From Eleginops maclovinus (taxonomy: Eukaryota > Chordata > Actinopteri > Perciformes > Eleginopidae): a stretch of 64,000 nucleotides of DNA. The stretch is from NCBI RefSeq assembly GCF_036324505.1, contig NC_086349.1:26577259-26641258 (forward strand), given 5' to 3'. Positions 53,427 to 63,895 of the stretch are shown here, one piece after another; positions within the stretch are counted from its first letter, which is position 1, and each line of letters begins with the position of its first letter. A model generated the notes under the pieces. It saw only the letters and a list, made by a program, of their open reading frames with translations, searched no databases and was not told where the DNA came from. The position numbers and the translations under genes are program-made.

Positions 53427-56400
53427 CTAGTCTTGTGGAGAAAGGAGGAGGACCACTTCGGTCACGGGACGGGAGAAGACTCTCTGGGTGCCTTCCTTGA
53501 CGACTCTGATGTCCACTTTCCTCACGACCCCGTCCTGGCTTGGAAGAGTCTCCATGACAATAGCCATAGGCCACTGGTTTCTCTTGGCTTGATTGTCCTT
53601 CATCAGGACGATGTCTCCTACTTGGAGGTTGGGCTTCTTTTCCTGCCACTTGCGACGGCTTTGAAGCGTGTGGAGATACTCTCGTCGCCACCTGTTCCAA
53701 AAGGTGTCCGCTAGACTCTGAACCTGTTTCCATTCTTCCTTGAAGAGGTCTCCTTCCCCAAAGTGACCTGGGGGAGGAGGGGCAGTGCAGGTCTTCTGGG
53801 TCAAGAGCATAGCTGGAGTAAGGATGAGAGGAGACTCCGGGTCTGAAGACACTGGGACGAGGGGTCTTGCATTCATCACCGCAGTTATCTCAGCCATAAG
53901 GGTAGTCAGGACTTCGTGTGTGAGACGCGATGACCCACATTGAAGAAGCATGCAGTCGAGGATGCGACGGGCGATGCCAATCATGCGCTCCCATGCGCCC
54001 CCCATGTGAGATGAGTGGGGTGGGTTGAATACCCAGGAGCAGTTGTGCTCCTGAAGATATTTCTCCATGGTCTCTGAGCTGGAGCTTGGTTTATCCATCT
54101 CGAGTTCTCGGCAGGCACCGATGAAGTTGGTGCCTCGGTCTGAGCGTATTTGCTTTGCTGGGCCTCTGATGGCGAAGAATCTTCTCAGGGCATTAATGCA
54201 ACTGCTGGCACTCATAGCTTCTATTACTTCGATGTGCACGGCCCTTGTGCACATACATGAGAACATGACAGCCCATCTTTTGCTGTTGGCGTGTCCTCCT
54301 CTGGTTCGACGTGAAGTAACCTCCCATGGTCCGAAGACATCCACACCGACATAGGTGAATGGAGGGGCTACTTGTAGACGCTCGGCCGGCAGATCTGCCA
54401 TTTGCTGGTGTTCTGTCTTCCCACGAAGCTTCTTGCAGGTGACGCACTTGAAGAGAATGCTGCTGATGCATCTTTTAGCTCCAACCACCCAGAGTCCGGC
54501 TGCTCTGACAGCACCCTCTGTAAAGTGTCTCCCTTGATGCTTCACAGCCTCATGGTGATGACGCACAAGCAGGTTTGCGAGGTGATGGCGGCCCGGGATG
54601 ATGATGGGATTTGTTTCTTCTGTTGCTAGCTTAGACTGAGTTATGCGGCCTCCGACTCTGAGAAGCCCATTGCTGTCGATGATAGGGTGTAGCTTCAACA
54701 GACTGCTACGAGGGGGGAGACTTTGTTCGGAGGCTATGCTCTTTAGCTCTTCTGCATAAAGCTCATGCTGGACACTCTTCATCACGAAGATCCTGGCTCT
54801 GTCCATCTCCTCCTCTGAGGGGCCCCTTGGACAGATGTGCCATCCTCTGCAGCTGCCCTTCTGTGCAGGCAGGGTGAAGGAATGGGCAATATGGATCAAG
54901 CGTGCAACTGTGGTGGTAAGAGAGGTCCACTTTGAGAAACGCTCAAAGCGTGTGGGGTCTGTTAGGTGTTGAGAGACTACGGTGAGGTTCACAGCAATCT
55001 CGGGGCGTAGGTCAGAGTCGGAAGCGGGGTTAACGAGGTTGAATGCCTCTCGGGGTTGGAGAGGATGGGGAGATGGATTCCGAAGAAAGGCTGGTCCGGA
55101 GAGCCATGTTGTGCTGCTTAATAAGGCCGCTGGGATAGACCTAGACCCGTGGTCAGCTGGGTTGTGGTCGGTAGGCACATGCCTCCATTGGTCTGGGGAT
55201 GTGGTCTGTCGTATCCGTTGAACTCTGTTGTTCACGTAGACGAAGAACCGCCTTTCTTGATTGTGAATGTACCCAAGGACTACCTTGCTGTCTGAGTAGT
55301 ATGTGATACGGTCGACCTCCAGGTCCATCTCTTCCACGATCAACTCTGCAATCTCGACTGCAAGCACTGCTGCGCACAATTCCAGTCTAGGGATAGAGAG
55401 GTCTGGTTGAGGCGCCAGCTTGGCTTTTCCAAAGACGAAACCGACCTCAGTCTGTCCCTCTTTAGTGGTGGCTCTCAGATAAGCAACTGCTGCGATGGCC
55501 GTAGTAGAGGCGTCCGCGAAGACACAAAGCTCCTTGAGGAGAGTACTAGAGGGAGAGAAAGATGTGTAGGTGCGGGGTATCTGGAGCACCTGTAGGTCTT
55601 TTAATGAGTCTCTCCACCTGGTCCACTCAGCTTCCCTGTTTCCGGGGAGGGGTGAGTCCCAGTCCTCGGCTTGCTTGGTGAGGTCTCTGAGGAGCAGCCT
55701 GCCTTGTATTGTGACAGGGGCTAAGAAGCCGAGGGGGTCATACAGGCTGTTTACCGTAGACAACACTCCTCTACGGGTGAATGGTTTGTTGTCGTCCATG
55801 GCCTGGAATGTGAAAGTGTCCGAAGCAATGTTCCAGGACACTCCGAGGCTGCGTTGTAGAGGGAGGTCATCGGTGAGGAGGTTGAGATCCTTGATATCCT
55901 TGGCACGATCTTCTGGAGGGAATGCTTCTAGCACAGCAGGTCTATTGGAGGCTATTTTATGCAGCCTGAGGTTGGACTCTGCAAGCATCATTCGAGCACG
56001 TCTGAGGACACTGATGGCCTCTGCTTCGGTAGGGAAGGACTTTAGTGCGTCGTCTACGTAGAACTCTCGTTCGATGAACCTTCTTGCGTCGCTGCCGAAG
56101 TTCTTTTCTTCTTCCTTGGCTGCTCTCCTCAGGCCGTAAATGGCGACGGCGGGGGATGGGCTGTTGCCGAAGACATGGACGCACATTCTGTAATCCACAA
56201 TGTCACTGTCCGGTTCGTTGTTGTGGAACCACAGGAAGCGGAGGAAGTCCCTGTGGTCTTCACGCACTATGAAGCAGTGAAACATGTGCTGAATGTCGGC
56301 AGTGATGGCAACGGGTTCCTTCCGGAATCTCATGAGCACCCCTAAGAGGGTATTGTTGAGATCAGGGCCTGTGAGGAGTACGTCGTTGAGAGAGACTCCT

Positions 56401-59207
56401 TTGTAAGGTGCGCTGGAGTCAAACACCACACGGATCTGTCCTGGCTTCTTTGGGTGATATACTCCAAATGATGGGAGATACCAACACTCTTGGCCTTCCT
56501 GTAAAGGTGGAGCGATCTCTGCATGCTTGTTGGTAAGCATCTTCCCGACAAACTCTAGGTAGTGGGCTTTCATCTGTGGCTGCTTGCTTAGAGTGCGGCG
56601 GAGAGAGTTGAGACGGCTTTTGGCGTACTCCCTGTTGTTGGGCAGTCGTTTTCGTGGGGACTGGAAAGGAAGAGGTGCAACCCAACTTTTGGACTTGTCT
56701 TGTCGATACTCGTCGTCCATGATCTGCAGGAACCTCAGGTCATCCATTGAAGGAGCGCGCTTGTTGTCATTGGCTGTGTGAAGGAAGACTGACTGACCCA
56801 GGTTTTCTCCATCGAGTGTCTGTGTGCTGTCTGTGGTGTCCAACGCTGGGTAGTTGTGGGCGAACGTCTCTTTCACCTGGATTTTGCTGTTGCATCGGCT
56901 GAGGAAACTGGGCCGTCCACTTTCCAGAATGGAGGTTTTGAATGTTCCGACATGGGGCGGCTTGTGCGCTCCCCTGAGGCACACGTCGCCGACAACGACC
57001 CATCCAAGGTCCAGCTTTTGGGCGAATGGGGCGTCATGTGGACCGTTTATTTGGCTTCTTACTTTGTGTACTCTCAGAATGTCTCTACCGAGCAACAGGA
57101 GTATGTGTGCATCTGGAACCAGAGGTGGGATCTCATCTGCGATCCGTCTCAGGTGTCCGTGGTGTCGAGCAGCATTGGGGGTTGGGATCTCCGAACGGTT
57201 GTTTGGGATTTGGTTGCATTCGAGGAGTGTGGGGAGAGGGAAACTGACCTTCTCGTTGGCTGACTCCACAACATAACCACGGGCCTTTCTCCCAGCTGTC
57301 TCCTTGAGTCCTGAACATGTCCTGAGTGTGTATGGCGATGGACTACACGCCACGTTGAAGATGCTGAAGAACTCCGACGTCGCCAAGGAACGGTTGCTTT
57401 GCTCGTCCAAGATAGCGTACATCCTTCTAGACTCCTCCCTTCGTCCTTCGGGGAAGACATTGACGAGGCAGATCTTGGAACATGCCCTGAGACTCATTCC
57501 ATCTCCGCATACTTCCGTGCACTTGGTGGTGACTTCCTGGTTGTCCGCTTGTTCTCCCTCCTCCCCGTTCTCTGAAGCGGGGGGAGACGACTTGGACTTC
57601 CAGGGAGCTAGTCCTGGGTGGAGTGCTGAGGTGTGGCGGTTGCTGCCGCATTCCTTGCAGTCTACCTCTGTGACGCAGTCCCTAGCTAGGTGGGCTGTGG
57701 AGGAGCAGCACTGGAAACATATGTGATTGTCTTTTAGGAACTGCTTGCGCTCTTCTAGGGTCTTCTCCCTGAAGCCTCTACATTTCCTCAGTGGGTGGGC
57801 TTTGTCATGGATGGGGCAGTGGTTCCCAGGGTCGATGTTTACAGGTTTCTCTGTGGGGGACACTTGCGTCTTGTGTACTGATATGGCTGTCTTCGTATGT
57901 CTGTCTAACCTCTCTTTCTTTTCGGTTGCTGTGCGGGAAGGTGGGAGGTTGAAGCTGGGATCTGTTTTAACTCTGGCTTCCCTGCGGATGAAGTCAGCAA
58001 ACACAGTAAAGGGGGGGAAAGCCACATTGTTCTTTTCCTTGTATTTGGACCCAAATGAAGCCCATTTATCCTGGAGATTGAATGGAAGCTTGTCGACGAT
58101 GGGAGCCACTCCTCTGGAGGTGTCTAGGTAAGACAGGCCAGGTAAGTAGCCGTCCATCTTCGCAGCTTCGAGTTCTAGGAGCAGATCGCCCAGGTCGCGG
58201 AGCTTGTGAGGGTCTTTGTACGTCACCTTCGGAAAGTCTTCCAGTTTATCAAACAGAGCCCTTTCAATTGCCTCTGGTGAGCCATAGTACTCTTCCAGCC
58301 TCTGCCAAGCCATCATCAATCCGACCTGGGGGTGCCTGATGTTGACTGCTTTGAGCCTTCTTGCCTGTTCTGAGGACTCCTTGCCAAGCCATTTGATGAG
58401 GAGATCAAGCTCTTCTCCTGCAGACAGGCCCAGACCTGTGGTGGCGCCGTAAAAGGTGGACTTCCATCCCCAGAAATTCTCTGGTTTGTCATCGAAATTG
58501 GTTAGCCCTGAGGTCACCAACTGGCTCCGTGCGAGATACCTGGCAAGGTCGTTGGTGATGGAGGTGTCAGGGTTGCTTTGGTTGACCGTTCTGCCCTGGT
58601 TGCCATGGCGATCGTCAAGGGGTCGCTGTCGACCTCTTCCATCCATCCCTCGATCGTTCTGCCAGAGCGCCTCTGTTTTCATAGGCAGGGGTGAGTAAAG
58701 CATGGGTGTAATAGGCTGCTTTATGTCGCTCGTAACTAGTGGTAACCCCTGATAAGATGAGGCATGTGGATTGTGTGAGTTAGACTTCAGGCTGAGTTGG
58801 TCCTGTACATAGTGTTCTGTACGCTGGAGTCGTGTCTGGGGTGAGAGAGAGTTAGAACCTCTACTGCGGTGTGACTGATGGTCTGAGTCTATCAAACCTG
58901 ACTCCAGTATTTCTGCTTCTACCAGTGCAGCATCCATTTCCTTTTCTGTTTGTAGAGCCTCTAGGGTGGCGTCCAGGCGGACCTTCTCTAGTTCGAGGCG
59001 GGCCTTCTCTACTTTGAGTTCTATTTCCCTCTGAGCGTAGGCAAACTTGGAGCGTCCTGCTTCTGCCTTGGCTCGGGCTTTGATGGCGGTCTGGGTTGAT
59101 GAAGAACTGCGTGATGCTTTTGAGGAACGAGACCGTATTGACTTGTGGTCCTCTTCTTGGAAACGTTCTTCAGGCACTGTGGTGTATGCATAGCCCCCTT
59201 CTGCCAT
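53427..59207 (-). CDS. BEL/Pao gag-pol polyprotein (1926 residues, uninterrupted)
   Basis: A single open frame from MAEGGYAYTT to a stop 47 bp before the 3' LTR. Domains in order: a coiled, charged N-terminus; a DUF1759-type gag region (about residues 225-400, with the FDDKPENFWGW segment); Cys/His knuckles near 475-530 (CFQCCSSTAHLARDC); a DUF1758 aspartic protease near 600 (ILDEQSNRS); reverse transcriptase about 870-1120 with the catalytic FYVDD near 1050; RNase H about 1230-1350 (FADAS, PRLELCA, YYSDSK); an integrase zinc-binding H2C2 domain about 1540-1595; an integrase core with Asp in GVDVFGPW, Asp in RSDRGTNF (near 1690) and Glu in MGGAWERM; and a C-terminal DUF5641 domain. All catalytic residues I looked for are present. 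A 144-bp leader separates the start from the 5' LTR. There is no envelope gene. Confidence 0.95.
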   Translation of the reverse strand: MAEGGYAYTTVPEERFQEEDHKSIRSRSSKASRSSSSTQTAIKARAKAEAGRSKFAYAQREIELKVEKARLELEKVRLDATLEALQTEKEMDAALVEAEILESGLIDSDHQSHRSRGSNSLSPQTRLQRTEHYVQDQLSLKSNSHNPHASSYQGLPLVTSDIKQPITPMLYSPLPMKTEALWQNDRGMDGRGRQRPLDDRHGNQGRTVNQSNPDTSITNDLARYLARSQLVTSGLTNFDDKPENFWGWKSTFYGATTGLGLSAGEELDLLIKWLGKESSEQARRLKAVNIRHPQVGLMMAWQRLEEYYGSPEAIERALFDKLEDFPKVTYKDPHKLRDLGDLLLELEAAKMDGYLPGLSYLDTSRGVAPIVDKLPFNLQDKWASFGSKYKEKNNVAFPPFTVFADFIRREARVKTDPSFNLPPSRTATEKKERLDRHTKTAISVHKTQVSPTEKPVNIDPGNHCPIHDKAHPLRKCRGFREKTLEERKQFLKDNHICFQCCSSTAHLARDCVTEVDCKECGSNRHTSALHPGLAPWKSKSSPPASENGEEGEQADNQEVTTKCTEVCGDGMSLRACSKICLVNVFPEGRREESRRMYAILDEQSNRSLATSEFFSIFNVACSPSPYTLRTCSGLKETAGRKARGYVVESANEKVSFPLPTLLECNQIPNNRSEIPTPNAARHHGHLRRIADEIPPLVPDAHILLLLGRDILRVHKVRSQINGPHDAPFAQKLDLGWVVVGDVCLRGAHKPPHVGTFKTSILESGRPSFLSRCNSKIQVKETFAHNYPALDTTDSTQTLDGENLGQSVFLHTANDNKRAPSMDDLRFLQIMDDEYRQDKSKSWVAPLPFQSPRKRLPNNREYAKSRLNSLRRTLSKQPQMKAHYLEFVGKMLTNKHAEIAPPLQEGQECWYLPSFGVYHPKKPGQIRVVFDSSAPYKGVSLNDVLLTGPDLNNTLLGVLMRFRKEPVAITADIQHMFHCFIVREDHRDFLRFLWFHNNEPDSDIVDYRMCVHVFGNSPSPAVAIYGLRRAAKEEEKNFGSDARRFIEREFYVDDALKSFPTEAEAISVLRRARMMLAESNLRLHKIASNRPAVLEAFPPEDRAKDIKDLNLLTDDLPLQRSLGVSWNIASDTFTFQAMDDNKPFTRRGVLSTVNSLYDPLGFLAPVTIQGRLLLRDLTKQAEDWDSPLPGNREAEWTRWRDSLKDLQVLQIPRTYTSFSPSSTLLKELCVFADASTTAIAAVAYLRATTKEGQTEVGFVFGKAKLAPQPDLSIPRLELCAAVLAVEIAELIVEEMDLEVDRITYYSDSKVVLGYIHNQERRFFVYVNNRVQRIRQTTSPDQWRHVPTDHNPADHGSRSIPAALLSSTTWLSGPAFLRNPSPHPLQPREAFNLVNPASDSDLRPEIAVNLTVVSQHLTDPTRFERFSKWTSLTTTVARLIHIAHSFTLPAQKGSCRGWHICPRGPSEEEMDRARIFVMKSVQHELYAEELKSIASEQSLPPRSSLLKLHPIIDSNGLLRVGGRITQSKLATEETNPIIIPGRHHLANLLVRHHHEAVKHQGRHFTEGAVRAAGLWVVGAKRCISSILFKCVTCKKLRGKTEHQQMADLPAERLQVAPPFTYVGVDVFGPWEVTSRRTRGGHANSKRWAVMFSCMCTRAVHIEVIEAMSASSCINALRRFFAIRGPAKQIRSDRGTNFIGACRELEMDKPSSSSETMEKYLQEHNCSWVFNPPHSSHMGGAWERMIGIARRILDCMLLQCGSSRLTHEVLTTLMAEITAVMNARPLVPVSSDPESPLILTPAMLLTQKTCTAPPPPGHFGEGDLFKEEWKQVQSLADTFWNRWRREYLHTLQSRRKWQEKKPNLQVGDIVLMKDNQAKRNQWPMAIVMETLPSQDGVVRKVDIRVVKEGTQRVFSRPVTEVVLLLSPQD

Positions 59208-59351
59208 GATGAGGCGAGATGTGTGTGTTCACTGAGGTTAAGACGTCAGGGGAGGGTGTCGTGGAGGCTTGCTCGGGGCCTGTATGACAGTCCTTCGGTC
59301 TTTTTTCCAGCCGTTCCTTTCTTACAGCTTGATGTTATGCTGTTTTTTCAC

Positions 59352-59911
59352 TGTACTGGTCTGGGTGGATCTGAGCAGCAATCCCACTATCCAGTTCAGC
59401 TAAACTAATTGTTAATGAATAACTCCATGAAGCAGGGTGCCGATTATGAATGTTTACTCAAATTCAAAGAGTGAAACTGAAACACAAATGTAAATATATA
59501 TATCAGTTACGAAACTGGATGCACTAAAAATACAAATACACAATATAACATATTGCAATAACTAAGTGCACAAAGGTTGGAGCTTTGCTGTATCACTCCA
59601 CAGACAATAAACAGATAGGGAAAACATAGCTAGTGCCATATAAAGTGGTACAAATCGACCATCCAATAACCAAAACAATGCTGTTGATGCGTAGCTAAGG
59701 ACCTAACAAGCTGCAGTACTTACAAACATTGCGATTATACAGCTAGCAAGACGAGGATGGTGGAAGATATGATTTTTAGTGTTAAGGTAGCTAAGTAGGC
59801 ATTGGAATCACTTCCTGAATAGCCACTTCCGGTTTGACCGGAAGTACTAACAAATAAATGCGACTCGATAAAATAAAAGCCACAGCTTAAAAAAGAATAG
59901 GGTCCAGAACA
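59352..59911 (-). repeat. BEL/Pao 5' LTR
   Basis: 560 bp, the promoter-bearing LTR for the minus-oriented element. Identical by eye to the copy at 52821-53380. Confidence 0.95.
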
Positions 59912-59984
59912 ATAACAATAATAATAACAATAATAATGATGTATCATGAATACTTTTACTTGAAGTACTTTTTGACACTACCTT

Positions 59985-60110
59985 GCTAGTCTCTGTTGTG
60001 ATTGGTCAACCACCTAGATGTCCCGCCCCTTAGCCTTCTCACGTTCAATGAGCACTAGCCAATAGGAGCGCGAGTGTTATGTAGTGATGTCACTATGTTC
60101 CGGAAGTTAA
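59985..60110 (+). repeat. Dispersed short element (R1 family), fragment
   Basis: Contains GTTGTGATTGGTCAACCACC, ATGTCCCGCCCCTTAGCCTT and TAGTGATGTCACTATGTTCC, the internal part of the R1 element. Confidence 0.65.
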
Positions 60111-60529
60111 CAGGAGTTCAAAGAAATTCCCCTTATGAGAATTCAGATTATGAGCTAACAGAAACATATGAATCACTAAACTGTCGCCCAGAAACCAATG
60201 ACATCACAGTCTTCTTCTTCTGTGGTGCCACCACCTGTTATCTGCCCTCATTACATTCAAAGCTGCACCTTTCTATCCGTTTTCATTTATGTTACTAATT
60301 TAATTTGACCTTCTTTGTTGTGCAGAATAATTGCCCCTTATTATTATTATCAGTGTAGCTGTAGTTAGACCCCCCCCCCCACACGCCATCCTCCTCCTCC
60401 ATTCTTCCTGGAGGTCAAACTGAGATTACGCTGAACTGCTTCCAGCCTCAGACGAGACGACCAGCCTCTCAATCCCGGGTAATTGCAAGTTCTCATAAAA
60501 TTAATTTTACACCCCCCTGCACATGCATT

Positions 60530-61135
60530 GACCATGATGCTTTAATTAACAAGGTCCCTTTAACGATATTAAAGACGGAGAGATTTACGCATTAAATTTG
60601 TTTACACGCCCGGTGGTTTCACACTATGGAGGCTAATTGCACGGTGTCGGGGCGGAGGGGGGAGGAGGAGGGGGGGTTGTCATTTAGCACTCGCTGCTTT
60701 TTATTACGAGAGAAAAATATTTGACCTTTTCAGAATATTTGAATGTGGAGCGTTTTCATAAAATGGTATTAAAAGACTGTTTCTGCAGAGCATTTAAAAT
60801 AACAGCTTCCTGACGTTGATCAAGCGATGGCAGACGGTGCTTTGCATATGCGTTTTCTTAATGTTTGGAGGATCTATTTTGCTTAATTAGCGATGCAGTG
60901 TGCAGCAGTGGATCATAAATCTTCATTGTGCCGTGTCAGCATATTGTTTTCGGACAGCGTTTGTTTACTGAGGGCAGATCTGACCGCCGATACCCGCCGT
61001 TAATTAATGCCCCACATTGTCTCATTCCAGCACTTCAGCAGCAATTAAATGCACCAACAGTGGCCCGTTCTCTGGTGATTAATTAAGGCAAATATGATTG
61101 AGTTTGACTGGAGGATGCTTAATTATTTATAGTGA
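60530..61135. promoter_or_regulatory. AT-rich, homeodomain-motif-rich stretch, candidate conserved non-coding element
   Basis: No coding frame and no repeat. It has many TAATTA/TTAATTAA words (e.g. near 60540, 60890, 61000, 61078), an octamer-like TTTGCATATG near 60842 and E-box-like words, with an even, non-repetitive texture. Such composition is common in vertebrate developmental enhancers, but conservation cannot be tested here. Confidence 0.3.
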
Positions 61136-61138
61136 AAA

Positions 61139-62260
61139 TTAGGATGCAGATATAAAAACACAAATGTGCGAAAAACACAAGCAAAGGAAGAAACCTCTTG
61201 CAGAAAGCAAACGCTGCAAGAAGCTCCAAACACTACGGAGACCAGGGGACACTAAAGAGAGACGCACACAGCTGGAGACCAGGGGACCCTAAAGAGAGAC
61301 ACACACAGCTGGAGACCAGGGGACACTAAAGAGAGACGCACACAGCTGGAGACCAGGGGACACTAAAGAGAGACGCACACAGCTGGAGACCAGGGGACAC
61401 TAAAGAGAGACGCACACAGCTGGAGACCAGGGGACCCTAAAGAGAGACGCACACAGCTGGAGACCAGGGGACACTAAAGAGAGACGCACACAGCTGGAGA
61501 CCAGGGGACACTAAAGAGAGACGCACACAGCTGGAGACCAGGGGACACTAAAGAGTGACGCACACAGCTGGAGACCAGGGGACACTAAAGAGAGACACAC
61601 ACAGCTGGAGACCAGGGGACACTAAAGAGAGACGCACACAGCTGGAGACCAGGGGACACTAAAGAGGGACGCACACAACAGAGACGAGGGGACACTAAAC
61701 AGAGACGCACCCAACGGAGACCAGGGGACTACTAAAGAGAGACGCACACAGCTGGGACCGGAGCGCTGGGTGACGTTTAGGATCATAAAGCTGGACAACT
61801 ATTTTTTTGTCAACTTTTTTTGCGTGTGTGCTGTGTGTGTCTCTCTTTAGTGTCCCCTGGTCTCCAGCTGTGTGCGTCTTTCTTTAGTGTCCCCTGGTCT
61901 CCAGCTGTGTGTGTCTCTCTTTAGTGTCCCCTGGTCTCCAGCTGCGTGCGTCCCTCTTTAGTGTCCCCTGGTCTCCAGCTGTGTGCGTCTCTCTTTAGTG
62001 TCCCCTGGTCTCCAGCTGTGTGTGTCTCTCTTTAGTGTCCCCTGGTCTCCAGCTGTGTGCGTCTCTCTTTAGTGTCCCCTGGTCTCCAGCTATGTGCGTC
62101 TCTCTTTAGTGTCCCCTGGTCTCCAGCTGTGTGCGTCTCTCTTTAGTGTCCCCTGGTCTCCGTTGTGTTTGGTTTTAGTAAACGCTGCTCATGTTTCCTG
62201 AAGCTGCTGAATGTTTCTTCATGAGTTTTGAAACATTTGCGTTTCTATATCTGCATCCTT
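61139..62260. repeat. Fold-back element with 37-bp repeat arms
   Basis: The left arm (about 61237-61752, about 14 copies) repeats a 37-bp unit containing GGAGACCAGGGGACACTAAA. The right arm (about 61832-62163, about 9 copies) is its reverse complement, separated by about 80 bp of unique sequence. Outside the arms, GGATGCAGATATAAAAACAC at 61142 faces GTTTCTATATCTGCATCC at about 62239, so the inverted symmetry reaches beyond the tandem copies. No coding frame. Confidence 0.9.
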
Positions 62261-62579
62261 TCTGAAGCTGCAGCGTGTTTGTCCTGATGGAAATGTTTAG
62301 GCCCTGTCTGCCTCCATAAAAGACCGACCCGTTCTCCATTTAGTGAGTTCTCTTTTTGTAACGTGACTTCTTTCATTTCCCGGTGATATTACTGCATTAA
62401 AAAATCAATCACATGTTAATTATTTCTGGAAGGTGTTGACCTTTATGCCACTACAAACAGAAAAACCTGCCAGGAATATATTTCTACTTTTTTCAAACAT
62501 TTGTTTTGTGGAATTAATTTAAACGTCCTAACGGTATCATAAAGCAAAGCTGTCAGAGTAAGATAAAGCGTCACCAAGA

Positions 62580-62890
62580 TAAACACATTTGACCTTCCTT
62601 CTGAACACGCCACAGATCTGTGTCGGACAGATATGAGCGGGATGTGTTTTTATCACGCCATCGACTCATTAGAGCGAGCGGCAGGTAGTGTTTGCCCTCC
62701 TGTCTTCTTATTAGATAAATCGCTCAGTGTGATTCTGCAGAAACTGCTCCTCGCTGAGCCGTTCAGCATCAGCGGGGAAATTAGACAAGACAATGCAAAA
62801 CACGCAGAGTGCTGCACGCTGAGGGAACTCATTAAGCTCTGCAGCGCGAGCCTCTGCTGTTGTGAGTGCTGTTACACAAAGCTAATCTAA
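62580..62890. other. Non-repetitive intergenic stretch, possible conserved non-coding DNA
   Basis: Between the fold-back element and minisatellite locus 4. A frame of 85 codons (62633-62890) exists but has no family resemblance and no splice context. The texture resembles 60530-61135 (ACTCATTAGAGCG, GGAAATTAGACAAGACAATG). Function unknown. Confidence 0.25.
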
Positions 62891-62964
62891 TATCTGGTGC
62901 ACAGTTACTTCATTAATACTGAGCAAGAAGGACGTAACAGAGAGATCGTTGATGCAGTATTAGA

Positions 62965-63895
62965 GATATCAGTATGTAGAGTCTCTACTTTAAAGAGTCC
63001 TCTCCGGCTGATGTTCAGGTGTATATCAGTATGTAGTGTCTCTACTTTAAAGAGTCCTCTCCTGCTGATGTTCAGGTGTATATCAGTATGTAGTGTCTCT
63101 ACTTTAAAGAGTCCTCTCTTGCTGATGTTCAGGTGTATATCAGTATGTAGAGTCTCTACTTTAAAGAGTCCTCTCCTGCTGATGTTCAGGTGTATATCAG
63201 TATGTAGAGTCTCTACTTTAAAGAGTCCTCTCCTGCTGATGTTCAGGTGTATATCAGTATGTAGAGTCTCTACTTTAAAGAGTCCTCTCCTGCTGATGTT
63301 CAGGTGTATATCAGTATGTAGTGTCTCTACTTTAAAGAGTCCTCTCCTGCTGATGTTCAGGTGTATATCAGTATGTAGAGTCTCTACTTTAAAGAGTCCT
63401 CTCCTGCTGATGTTCAGGTGTATATCAGTATGTAGCGTCTCTACTTTAAAGAGTCCTCTCCTGCTGATGTTCAGGTGTATATCAGTATGTAGTGTCTCTA
63501 CTTTAAAGAGTCCTCTCTTGCTGATGTTCAGGTGTATATCAGTATGTAGAGTCTCTACTTTAAAGAGTCCTCTCCTGCTGATGTTCAGGTGTATATCAGT
63601 ATGTAGAGTCTCTACTTTAAAGAGTCCTCTCCTGCTGATGTTCAGGTGTATATCAGTATGTAGAGTCTCTACTTTAAAGAGTCCTCTCCTGCTGATGTTC
63701 AGGTGTATATCAGTATGTAGTGTCTCTACTTTAAAGAGTCCTCTCCTGCTGATGTTCAGGTGTATATCAGTATGTAGAGTCTCTACTTTAAAGAGTCCTC
63801 TCCTGCTGATGTTCAGGTGTATATCAGTATGTAGTGTCTCTACTTTAAAGAGTCCTCTCCTGCTGATGTTCAGGTGTATATCAGTATGTAGAGTC
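62965..63895 (+). repeat. 57-bp minisatellite, locus 4 (about 16 copies)
   Basis: Same unit and orientation as loci 1 and 3. The last unit runs directly into the R1 element body (TCTCTTTATGTTTCTCATAC). Confidence 0.96.

Larger units (their letters stand above)
52821..59911 (-). mobile_element. Complete BEL/Pao LTR retrotransposon
   Basis: A 7091-bp element bounded by two 560-bp LTRs (52821-53380 and 59352-59911) that begin TG and end CA. It is flanked by ATAAC on both sides (52816-52820 and 59912-59916), the 5-bp duplication expected for this group. It is oriented on the minus strand, so the 5' LTR is at the right. A polypurine tract, CCAGGGGGGGGAG on the minus strand, adjoins the 3' LTR. 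It encodes one gag-pol polyprotein and no envelope-like frame. It was inserted in an (AAT/AAC)n microsatellite about 1.2 kb downstream of slc26a9. I could not recognise a primer-binding site. Confidence 0.95.

Noticed and set aside
53433..58698. Numerous plus-strand frames, up to 163 codons
   Set aside because: They are antisense shadows of the BEL/Pao polyprotein.
52821..59911. An endogenous retrovirus
   Set aside because: Domain order (DUF1759, DUF1758, RT, RNase H, integrase, DUF5641) and the 5-bp duplication are those of BEL/Pao retrotransposons. No envelope frame is present.
62633..62890. An 85-codon frame as a small gene
   Set aside because: No family resemblance, no splice signals, and the length is expected by chance.
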